This document shows positions 35,393 to 64,000 of a stretch of DNA of 64,000 nucleotides, in pieces. Origin of the DNA: Trogon surrucura (lineage: Eukaryota > Chordata > Aves > Trogoniformes > Trogonidae); NCBI GenBank assembly GCA_020746105.1, contig CM036617.1, positions 141,945,845 to 142,009,844 of the forward strand, written 5' to 3'. Position numbers and translations under genes: made by a program. A model generated the notes under the pieces. The model searched no databases. It had not been told where the DNA came from and saw nothing but the letters and a program-made list of their open reading frames with translations. Numbering within the stretch: the first letter of the stretch is position 1; each line of letters starts with the position of its first letter.

Positions 35393-36421
35393 AGTCCTGT
35401 TTGCTAAACAGGCAAGAGGACAGCCTTGTACCAAGAAGCTCATCACTGCTCAGCCTGAGAGGTGTGCTCATGTCTGGTAGCAGAAATGGAGGCAAGTATG
35501 GGACTGTTTTTGTTAAGCAAGTCCTGAAGAAAGTCTTTGGTGATGCCAGCAGCGCCTAAATATTCAGTACACTTGCCTGAAGTGAAATTAAAACCTTTAG
35601 GTGGGTCAAGGCTCTGGGATCAGTCAGAGGCAGGGGTATGAACTGTATTGGGATACAGGAAAAATACACACACTCTGTGTTTAAAAGTAGCTGAGCATTC
35701 CCGTCTTCAGATGGCTTTTTCTCTTCTTTTCTTTCATCAAACTTTGGAAACTTTGAGTTTTGAAAAGGGTGTCTTCCTGTGAGCACCTGGGTTACAAAGA
35801 TTTTTTGTGGGGCAGAGGATACAGGAATTGCTTCAGGCATTATCATCATGTGAAGCATCAGAGAAAAGGTGAGGGTGACCTTGTGGACTGACCTTCTCTG
35901 GCAAAGCTATGGAAATCTGTTAATAGCAGCCAAGTCCTGTGCTTTGCCTTGCCAACCCAAACAGCAAAAACCCTGAGCGAGTACCTCAACGTCTCCCAGA
36001 AAAACCCTGAAAGATTAACCCCCTCAGGTGCAGTTCTAGGGTTTTCAAAACTGCTGCGGAGGCTGGTTGTCATATCTGCCTTCTCTATTTTACCCTTTCA
36101 GTTAAATGCAGATCACCTGGTTGCTTTCTCTCCAGAAGCAGGAGAATGAAAGCTTTTAATGGCAAGCTGAGCTCCCTGATCAACCCTCTCCAGGAGCTGG
36201 AGATTAAGCAAAATATTTCTCCTTCGAAATAATCATAACAAAAAACACACACTGTGCAAACAGGCTGCATGGGCAGATGATTTCCATGTGCTTTTTCGCA
36301 AGCCAGTGTGCACACAAGGAAAGCTCAGCTCTATCTGCAGGAGTAGGGAGCATTCACCAGCACCCCTACACAGTTTGTCCTGCTGCATCTATCTGGTTTG
36401 CAGAGAGCACCTCTTCAGCCA
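35393..36421. other. Intergenic stretch, no feature identified
   Basis: Unique-looking sequence with only short open frames on both strands. Confidence 0.4.
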
Positions 36422-36731
36422 CTTAGAATCATAGAATTATAGAATCGTATCAGCTGGAAGAGACCTAGAAGATCATCGAGTCCAGCCTTTGTCCCAGCCC
36501 TATCAACCTACTAAATGATTCCTCCCAAACACAACATCCGCCCATCTTTTAAACACTTCCGGGGACGGTGACTCAACCACCTCTCTGGGCAGCCTGTTCC
36601 AATGGCTGACAACCCTTTCAGTAAAGAAATTCTTCCTAATATCTAACCTGAACCTCCCAGGGTGAAATTTAAATCCATTTCCCCTCGTCCTATCACTCTC
36701 CACAAGAGAGAATAAACCAACCCCCACCTCT
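36422..36731 (-). repeat. CR1 LINE, 3' half of a split copy
   Basis: Left edge is the complement of the CR1 tail (GAATCATAGAATTATAGAATC). The minus strand encodes [40 protein letters not shown] and [10 protein letters not shown]. It continues at 37131-37401; the two parts are adjacent in CR1 consensus and are separated by an inserted plus-strand CR1. Confidence 0.92.
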
Positions 36732-37130
36732 CCTATGAAGACAGACTGAGAGACTTGGGGTTGTTCAGCCTGCAGAGAGGAAGGCTCCGAGGAGACCTTA
36801 TTGTGGCCTTCCAGTATCTCAAAGGGGCCTACAAGAAAGCTGGTGAGGGACTTTTTAGGATGTTGGGTAGTGACAGGACTAGTGGGGATGGATTGAAGCT
36901 AGAGATGGATCGGTTCAGATTGGACGTTAGGAAGAAGCTCTTCCCCGTGAGGGTGGTGAGACACTGGCACAGGTTGCCCAGAGAGGGGGTGGAAGCCCCA
37001 TCCCTGGAAGTTTTTAAGGCCAGGCTGGATGGGGCTCTGGGCAACCTGGTCTAGTGGGGGGTGTCCCTGCCCATGGGAGGGGGGTTGGAACTAGATGATC
37101 CTTAAGGTAACCCTGACAATTCTGTGATTC
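36732..37130 (+). repeat. CR1 LINE inserted into another CR1
   Basis: Encodes [20 protein letters not shown]-like residues, [17 protein letters not shown] and RFRLDVRKKLFPVRVVRHWH, ending with AGATGATCCTTAAGG and ATTCTGTGATTC. The insertion splits an older minus-strand CR1. The CTCTC at the left junction and TCTCT at the right may be a short target-site duplication. Confidence 0.92.
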
Positions 37131-37401
37131 TCTCTACAACCTCCCTTCAGGTAGTTGTAGAGAGCAATGAGGTCTCCCCTCAGCCTCCTCTTCTCTAGGC
37201 TAAACAGCCCCAGATCTCTCAGCCTTTCCTCATAAGATTTACGTTCTAAGCCCTTTATCAGCTTGGCAGCCCGCCTCTGTACCCTCTCCAGCACCTCAAT
37301 GTCCCTCTTGTAGTGAGGGGCCCGAAACTGGACACAGTAATCGAGGTGCGGCCTCACCAAAGCCAAGTACAGGGCATGATCACCTCCCTGCTCCTGCTGA
37401 C
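37131..37401 (-). repeat. CR1 LINE, 5' half of the split copy
   Basis: The minus strand reads [60 protein letters not shown] and [14 protein letters not shown], the conserved end of the CR1 reverse-transcriptase protein. It joins in order with 36422-36731 once the inserted copy is disregarded. It is well preserved, so the insertion is not ancient. Confidence 0.94.
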
Positions 37402-40400
37402 ACCAACTGGCTTGCATCCATCTGTATAAAGGCATCCATCCATGTCCCAGTTTTGGTGTACCTGGATGAGTGGGACATAACCACTTTCACTGTTGCCAGT
37501 CCGGGGTAGCAATTGCTGTACTCTCTCAACTCACAAAGAAATCTTTGAAGGTTGTTGTGCAGTTTCAGGTGAAGGAGACCTAAGCACCCATGGTGAAATC
37601 TTGGATTTAGCCCTAAGAGGACACAAATTAAAAAAAACCCCAAACCTTAAAAGTTTAAACACATGACTCCAAGCCTGAAGCCCAGGCTGGACATCTAATA
37701 GGCCCCTCAGAACATCTATTAGATACTGGCTCCTCCCTGAAAAGCGATTTCTTCCCGTTCGGAGGGCAGACGCACAAGCTGGAGGAGGTCCCACCTACAA
37801 AACGCACGCGCCCTTGGAAAAGTTCACCCTGCCCAAACCTGCTCCTGCTGTCAGAGGTTGTGCCCAGTGGTACCACCTCACGCACCTGCTCCCTCATCCC
37901 TCTCCGCATCCCACGAGTGAAGAGCATAGGGGATGGCAGGCCAGCCCCGCCGAAACAACGAACCTCCTCCTGCCTGTTATGTGAAACTCGCCCTTTAGGG
38001 CAGCAACAGACAAATAAGCCATGCCGTCGAGCCAGGAGCTTGCGTGTGCTCTGCTGAGCCTTAGCGTGAAGCGATGTGTAAAAGTATTAGTAAGGAATAG
38101 GGCAGAGTTCAGAGCTGAGGTCAGCCCTCTGCTTTTAATTAAGGCAAGTGGGAGTCAGGAAAGACAATATCCCATTATTGGGTGGGTAGTGCCTGTCATG
38201 TTAGATGCAGTGTCTGCATTCAATTAAAGGAGGCAAATTAGCTTTTAGTGCCAGAAGAAAAACCAAAATGAGCGCCAGTTTGATGGACCAAAATTAAATG
38301 TGAGACAGGAAGAATTTATCATCCCCACAAAAACGTTTGGAATACACGCTGGAAAGAAACTTCAAGAAATCCATGGAAATGCTTTGAAGGGGAGTGACTC
38401 ACAATCACTTTGAAGGCTACGTTTTCTTTTTACTTTCTGCTTTTGAAAACGATTTAAGATTCATAAACACTATTTTGCTCTAAGTGGGGGGGGGGGGGAG
38501 GGGGGCTAGGATAATTTTCTTCTCCCCGCTCCCTGAAATGCTACTGAGCAAACTTCTTATCGTAGCTGCTTTCCAGTGGGCCCTTGAAGGGGGATGTTCA
38601 GCATCCCACCCTGGGCACTGTTTGGTGACCTCAGCAGTGCGAAAAGCAAGCGGGCAGTTATGGTTTGAGACTGCTGCCTCTTATCCTGCTTGGACAGGCC
38701 ACAAGGAAAACAGGCACATACATCTTCATAGACATGTACGCCAGGATCTCTCACATGGGGAAGAGGAGCAGGGAAACCTGCAAAACATGATAATTACCAG
38801 CATTAAATGGCCTGCTTGCCCCACCACTACTAATGTTTCTCATCAGAAAGGGTTGGAAAATATCATATTGCTTTATCTCCAGCGACTCAAGCAAAGCAAG
38901 CTGAAGGCCACTACGGGAAGAAATTGGCTGTTAGCACTATGCATGTGAGTTTCCAGTTCATTCATGAAGATTCGGCAAGGACATCCTCAAGCACCTCAGC
39001 TCTAAAGTAAGTTAGCTAATCACCTTCTGGCCTCAGGGTCCCTCTTTCTAGCAGGTGACGGGTGAAGATTTGCTCTCTTACAGCTATTACTGGATTCAGT
39101 ATTTTACCGCAGTTGTTACAAAGAAGTATGGGCTGTCAGCTTCGTTATGCACATACTGAAATAAAAATATACGTAAAAAAAATTCAGTATACGTGTTTTT
39201 TTCCTGAAAAAATGCAGTGAAAACAGTAGAGGCGACTGTAATTACAAATAAGGTATTGAATTCTTCTAGATATGTTAAAAAAATAAAATATATATTATAT
39301 AAAATACATGAAAAGCCCACAAAGATGTAAAAGATAACCAGATGACTGAATCTATTCAACCTGAAAGGAACTGATGTAAAAATCATTGAATATAAAACTA
39401 ACATCACAGTTGCAATGCACCAGTGATGGATAGAGGGAGAGGAGCAGATTCTTACTCTTGATGCTGCATGTGGAATTCAATTCCTTCTAAGGACATTTAG
39501 ACTTACAAGTAGCAAAGCACCTCTGAGCAGAAGGGAGAGATCTTCATATCTAATATGATCTTTGTTCGCAGTTTTGTTTTTTTTACTTTCCCCCCAGCTC
39601 TTCCATGTCACAAAATAACACAGAAATAGAAGTGGCCAGGGATCATTTCAAATATGAAGTGGTCTCACACAGCTGTGCAATAAAGAAGAGCATCTTGCCA
39701 AAAACAACATCAAAAAAGGGAAGCTTTCTCTCTGAAACAATCTTTTTCATGACAGTTGTCTTCCAGCAGCGTGTTGGACTCGGGAGACCAAATCCACCGA
39801 GTACCTGCTTACAGCAACAGCAGTTAATTGAGCACAACAGCAAGATAAATGCCAGGCAATTGGAAACAAATGCTGAAGAAATCCTGCAGTAAATGATGAA
39901 TCCAAATCACCAAGCCCTCTTAGCTCTACAGGTGCTTTGCCTGATGCCTTTACAATCATGGAAAGAGATAGGTTTTATTACTAACGTAAAGTTAAGTCAA
40001 GGAAATGAACAGTAGGGACATGAGGTTTACATCTCATTTGTCCTCTTGGTCCTCTCTTTTTGGAGTCATCTAAAGTTGAAGGATGATTCAAACGGATGAG
40101 AAGAGACAAAACTACCAGTGTGGTAGGAACCGAGTATCTTAAACCAGCAGAAAACTCCACTCTCCCTTTCCCGCTCATTCCCACTCCCCCTGTTCCAACA
40201 GACAGACCTATGCTTCCTACAAAGACTTAGAAAAAACAAGAGCAGCTCTTCCTTACCTGGTGCCAGACCAAATGGCTTTCGCTCAGATTCTGTTTATGAC
40301 AAACCTGTAAGCCTGTCTAACTTTTGGCTTCTGAGCACTTTTTGTCTCTTTTAAGGAGGAGGGATCCCAAAAGAGGCTACAACTGGTATCTCTTCCCCTC

Positions 40401-43400
40401 CTTCTTCAAAGTATGAAGGAGCACATCTTTCCTACTCAACTACTCAAGTTTAACTGACATCAGCTCTTTTCCCCAGCTGTTCAGGAAACCTCTGGGATGC
40501 GGGGATAGGGGAGTGCCTGCAGAGAAGCTGTGCTGGGATTCCCGCTCTCTTGGGAGGCAGCAATTTCTGCCTTTCCCTGTCACCACCATGTCAACTTCTG
40601 CACCCCTCTTCCCGCCACAGACCACCTCCTTCCCACTCCGCTTCTTGCATGTGCAAACACTGGAGCCCACCCGCTCCAAGGGGACACGGGCGGACCTCGG
40701 TCCTCACCCACCATGAGAAGTTGATCAGGCTGCCAAAGAGCTTCTCAGCACCAGCTGCCATCAGCCTTCGCCCCCCCAAAAGTCAAGGAGGATGAGGCAG
40801 GGGTCCAGGGGGTTTTGGAGAGGTGGATGCAATGCAGAGACAGCGTGGAGAGGACCTATGGGAACTGCACTGGAAGGACAGGAGGGAGAAGTACATTCTG
40901 TAAGAAAAATCAGCCTTCGTTACTAGTGGAACAACTTTTTATGAGAAGCATCTGAAAGTAGTTTTCTTCCACCAAGTAATTAATCCCTAACAGCTGTGCT
41001 GCAGAACAACAGCCCACGTTAAGCCATCCGCCCAGAAATGCTGCAGCCACAGGGTTTCTCAAAACATTCGCAGGATGGAAAGAAGAAAGTGGTGTCTAGG
41101 GAGGAATCAGTCCGTCTCCAGCAAATAGACCATGCCTAAAAAACATAAAGTTAGGAAAAATACACCAATGGACATACAATTTTTTTAAAGCCTCTGTTGC
41201 CTCATGAGCCGTTTTAATCAAAAATTCACTTGCAGACTCTCTTCCTGTCCACAGCAGGGGTCATTTTCTGATCTTTTCTTCCTTGACTTTCTAGTGCAGG
41301 ATATATTTGCCCAAAATCTGGATCTTTGCAGGGTTCACATGCAGCTCGCTTCCCACCTATAGTCAAATCGGTCTGTCAGCAACACCACACTCACTTCACG
41401 GCAGCCAAATGCAATTTCACAGCAAGGACAATGGTGGCTTTTGCTGAGGAAGGAGCCACAAAAGCACACGAAACGCTGTCAGAGGCCAAGGTCTGGTTTT
41501 CATTAGGTACTCCACGTAACGAGAGCCAGGGGAGGTGCATGACAAGGAAAGAGGCCGTGCACAGGCGCAGCTTTTTGTAACGCTTTCGACTAGCATCAGC
41601 AAACGTACGGGAGGACAAAAGGTACATGGCACACTGGGGCACCTCAGCTGATTCCTGATGCATCACCCCCATGACCATCTCCAGCTCGCCTGCTGCCCTC
41701 CAGCCAACCCCAAACCCTGGCAACTGGTAGCTCTTGCTGGTACAATAGCGCCTCGCTGACAAAAAATGCCATCAGGGCAGCGTGAGAGGGATTGCCCCCA
41801 CAGGGAACCCCTTAAAGTCTCACAAAGTGCCCAGCGCAGCCATGTTTTCTGCCCCATCAAGCCATAATGCTGATTTCCATACTCCTGCTCCTCTCTCTGG
41901 GACAAAAGTACCACGGCTGCCTTTTGTGAGCCAGATCAAGGAAGGTCTGAAAAAACGAGCTTGTCTCACCATGTTATTGTCACTGGCTCCCTCAGCCATG
42001 AAGCTCTGCCTTTCCCCACTCCAGTGCTTGCTGGTACCTCTGCCAGGTGAGGCAGGGGAACCAGCGGCACCGGGGTTTCTCCATCTTTGCTTCAGAAGAG
42101 CCTCTTTGTTTCAGAGGCATTTTCTTTTCCTGATTTAAAGACCAAATGGAGGATGGGGAAAAACCTGCGTACGTCTCCAAGGTCCAATGTAAGGGAACAC
42201 TCTCAGCTACTTCACATGCCCATTCCTCCTCTCTCTCATTCCACACTGGAACAGCGGGGAGAGGCACAGACAGGGGTTGTTTACATGTCCTGTTCTCCTG
42301 CACTCATTTTCTCCTCCCTGCTAGAGCACTGGACGTGTAGGTGGGATGGTAGGAGAGACCTCTCTTAAATTGTCTCTTCTGCTCCCCAACCAGTCTTGTC
42401 TGGCCTCACAGGAGAGTCAGGCCCCTTAATGACTATTTCACACCCGACACAGACAGGGTGCAGGAAACACAGGACTCCCTGCTTTTCTGCCAGACTCCTC
42501 TGGAACTTCACCCTGAACTCGTTAACCTGTTCCTTTACTCCACCCTTGTTCCCCAGGTCCCTGCCCTGTCCTTACGGCAAGGCTGAGGAGCAATTTCTGT
42601 ATTCCTGATCAAGGAGTCACCTGTAACATTATCCTTTCTTCTTATTGCCACATGCTTCCAGGACCCTTTCTGCCAGACACCCTGCATCCTTTGTTCATGT
42701 TTTTTATTTTATGCCCTACTTCCCAAATTCTGTTTCATGCACATTCTTGGAGAGGAACAAGGAGGCGGGGGCACCAACCCTACACCCTCATCACACCCTC
42801 ATCACACCTCTCTCCCCACAGTCCTTCCAGCTACATCAGCCTTCTCTGCCCATCTTTGAAGTGCAACATTTTGCTACTACTCTTTCGCCCCACAGGAAAC
42901 TGGTCCAGGAAACCAGGAGCAGCTCTTACAGCACCCGCACTGTAGGTGAAGGCTTCTGGGTTTTCCTCCTAGGGTAGTTGGATGCTCCAGCACAGGCTCC
43001 TGGCACCACCCCAGTAGCCATCAGAGCTGCCTGTAGCCCTTTATTCCACAACGCACCAACAGGGATGATCAGTGGTTTGAAGCACGTTGCTCAGGGCAGA
43101 GCAGGGGAGCTTGGTGGTGGGTCACTTCAGTCATTCCACTCCAGCAAAGCACTCTGCAGGCTAAGGTAGTCATTGGTTTCTTGGCTAGGAGACAGAGCTA
43201 AGAATTTTGGCAACACTGACCAACAGAAAACACTTACCCCATGAAATCCTTCCATCTCCTCAGAGCCAAACAATATTCTTTACACGTCCTCGGCGAAGCA
43301 AACCTCATAGTTTCTGCAGAGCATTCCCCTTGAACTCATGAAGGAGGTATCTTGCTGTGAAAGCAAAGCTGTGGGAAGATCACTGCTCTGCCACGCCAAG

Positions 43401-45404
43401 CCAGGTAACCCAAGCATCAGGCCTTTCCTACTAAACAGTTTCTTTACCAAGGGTGCAAGCAGGAGAGGGCTGACAACCCGTGGTATTTCCTACAGACAGA
43501 GAGTTTGCATTTAGCTGCCATCATAGATCTTGTGGTGCTCAAGGGCAAGGTAAAGCTTATTTACCCAGACACACATTTTCTACAGGAAAAAATGAGGTTT
43601 TTGTTATTGTTTTACTTTTTAAAAAGTCTCTAAGCCCAGCAACATGTATCTTATGCTCCCAATCTGACGCACCAGGAGAAGGGATGCAGGAATAGCTGCT
43701 GCACACAGCAGGTTTGATACAAGGTGAAATTTCTCCTTGTTGGGTGCCTGCTTTTCAGTAGGCAGCTCTATGAAACCGGCCTTGATTCCCATGCACAGGT
43801 TTCTCAGCTAGCTACAAAATCTCCTCCATGAAAACAGGTAAAACATGTTCAGCAGTTCCCCTCCAGTAACAAGTATGTGCTTTCACATTCTCAGCTTCTG
43901 GTGGATAAAAAAAAAAAAAAGTATAATTTTTATGCTCTTAATGACGGGTTCTTCCCACTATCAAAACAAAGGTGTGGTGTGTTTTCTCTAGCACAAAACG
44001 AATGTCAGGATTCCAGTGCTCAAAGCCACCTCTGCTCATGTGCACATGTGGAAGGAAAGACACAGAATCATGCAAGGGAGGTTAATTCTTTTCAGACAGG
44101 CAAGGAATATTTTTGTTTAAAAATGACGGGAAATACTCCAGTGTCCTTTACTATGCCTGCTGTCCCTTGGTGCCTGATTTCAGAAGCTCTGCCATCTCTG
44201 GGGGCCTTGATAACTGGCACAGCTAAGACACATGGTGGAGTGGTTGCTGAAACACAACTTCTTGTTTCCTGAGCTATGCTCTCCTTCTAAAGAGCATTTT
44301 TTTCCCCCCCAAGATTTAACTTCAGTGGCTCATTGATAAGGCTGATCCTTCTTTTTGTGGTGTCCCTCCATATTGCCTCTCTGGCATGCACTTTGAAGGA
44401 TGGCATTTGAGATGCACCCTCATGCTTAACAGCTGTATCTAGAAAAGACCAAGATTCAGGGCATGCAAAATAACACGAATGTTACGCACAAACTTGCACC
44501 ATATTACAACTACACGGCTCTGTGGAAAGGTAGCTGCCATGGCTTATTAAAAAACAAACCAAACAAAAAAGCAAAAAAAAACCCCAAAGCTGGTGAGTCT
44601 TTTGGAGCCCTGCAGCAAATCACACCTGGCATTTTTAGAGACAAACACAGTACCCAACAGCTCCAGACTAATGGCTTGTTTTCCAAGGCAGAATAAATAT
44701 AGCACCTTGAAATAAAATAAACATGGCACACTAGCTGAGAATGAGTAACATTTATTTTTGCAACATATTGTGAGACTGATAAATGTAGGCTCCGGTTTCC
44801 TGATACGGGCAGTGACACGTGGCTTGTCCCGTGCCTCCACGCAGAAAAACTGAGGCTGTAAAAGAATCTTGGTATAGTCAGATGCAGACCAACACATGGC
44901 CACATTTCTTTCCACAACCAGTGGATGCAAGTGAAGCTGAGCTGAGCTTATGAATTCGGAACTCCCTCCTATCCAATTACTTCTCTCAGTAATAGGATGG
45001 AGGGTGAAGGAATTTCTTTTGCATTTTAAACATTTCTCTCTTTGCAAACTTTTCAATACAGATTTAAAGATCAGCAGTCTGCAAAATGATCACCGGGTAT
45101 CTCTCATCTGATAAGGATTTATTTGGTAACATTGTCTGGTTTGTATTATCCTGTAAAGCAATCTGAGCATTCAATAATGGAGACTTTTAGCTTTAAAATG
45201 TATCCAGTTGCATCGCAGAATAATTGAATTCAACAGAACTGCTTGAAGTCAACGATTTGTTTCAGACAAATGCATCAGTGTTTGGAAAGTCCGCCTACAG
45301 CATCAGAAAACTGAGCACACTGTGGCTTTTTTGGAGAGCAAAGACACACATGGACTTTTACCTTTAATTACCTGTCCTCCAGATGCCAAAATAAAATTAG
45401 GAGT
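37402..45404. other. Long intergenic stretch between the gene tails
   Basis: About 8 kb without a supportable gene. It has a G-rich run (38486-38505), an AT-rich patch near 39,170-39,300, and a moderately CpG-containing patch near 37,740-37,970. Open frames near 38.5, 39.6, 41.4-42.3 and 42.6-43.0 kb have no family resemblance. Confidence 0.45.
38486..38505 (+). repeat. Guanine run (G13 A G6)
   Basis: A nearly uninterrupted G tract able to form a G-quadruplex. Length is prone to sequencing error. Confidence 0.9.

Positions 45405-64000
<18,596 letters not shown>

Overview
The window is nuclear DNA from a bird. The evidence is many 5'-truncated CR1 LINE copies with the typical CR1 3' tail (repeats of ATTCTRTG), a tRNA-Ile/CR1 composite SINE, no L1/Alu-type repeats, and two vertebrate genes in the order and orientation known from human 12p13: BCL2L14 (+) then LRP6 (-). 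The tRNA-Ile/CR1 SINE design is best known from passerines, so a passerine is my tentative guess. The species cannot be fixed from sequence alone.

Layout. From 1 to 24.2 kb no protein-coding exon can be supported. This stretch holds two GC/CpG-rich islands (about 1690-1998 with a strong CTCF-like motif, and 12820-13335 with an antisense TATA box), several CR1 copies (866-bp ancient piece at 4.8-5.65 kb, younger tails at 1.0, 2.9, 9.9, 10.9 and 19.7 kb) and a nearly complete Tc1-type DNA transposon at 17503-19085 with 195-bp inverted repeats and TA duplications. BCL2L14 follows: five coding exons between 24220 and 30352 give a 320-residue BH3-containing BCL2-family protein, and a poly(A) signal lies at 31647. 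From 31.7 to 45.4 kb there is no supportable gene; it contains an LTR fossil near 33 kb, the SINE at 35.2 kb and a CR1-in-CR1 nest at 36.4-37.4 kb. The rest is the 3' half of LRP6 on the minus strand: a 3'UTR of about 5.4 kb (45.4-50.8 kb) and eight coding exons (50833-62449) encoding the last 479 residues, namely the end of the fourth beta-propeller, an EGF module, three LDLR-A modules, the membrane span and the full cytoplasmic tail with five PPPSP-type motifs. The upstream LRP6 exons lie beyond 64000.

How the genes relate. BCL2L14 and LRP6 converge tail to tail across about 14 kb of repeat-bearing intergenic DNA. They act in unrelated pathways (apoptosis; Wnt/beta-catenin reception), so the pairing is conserved synteny and not a functional unit. 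I found no evidence of an unknown multi-gene system. The most notable items are the Tc1 copy, the composite SINE and the CTCF-like site in the first CpG island.
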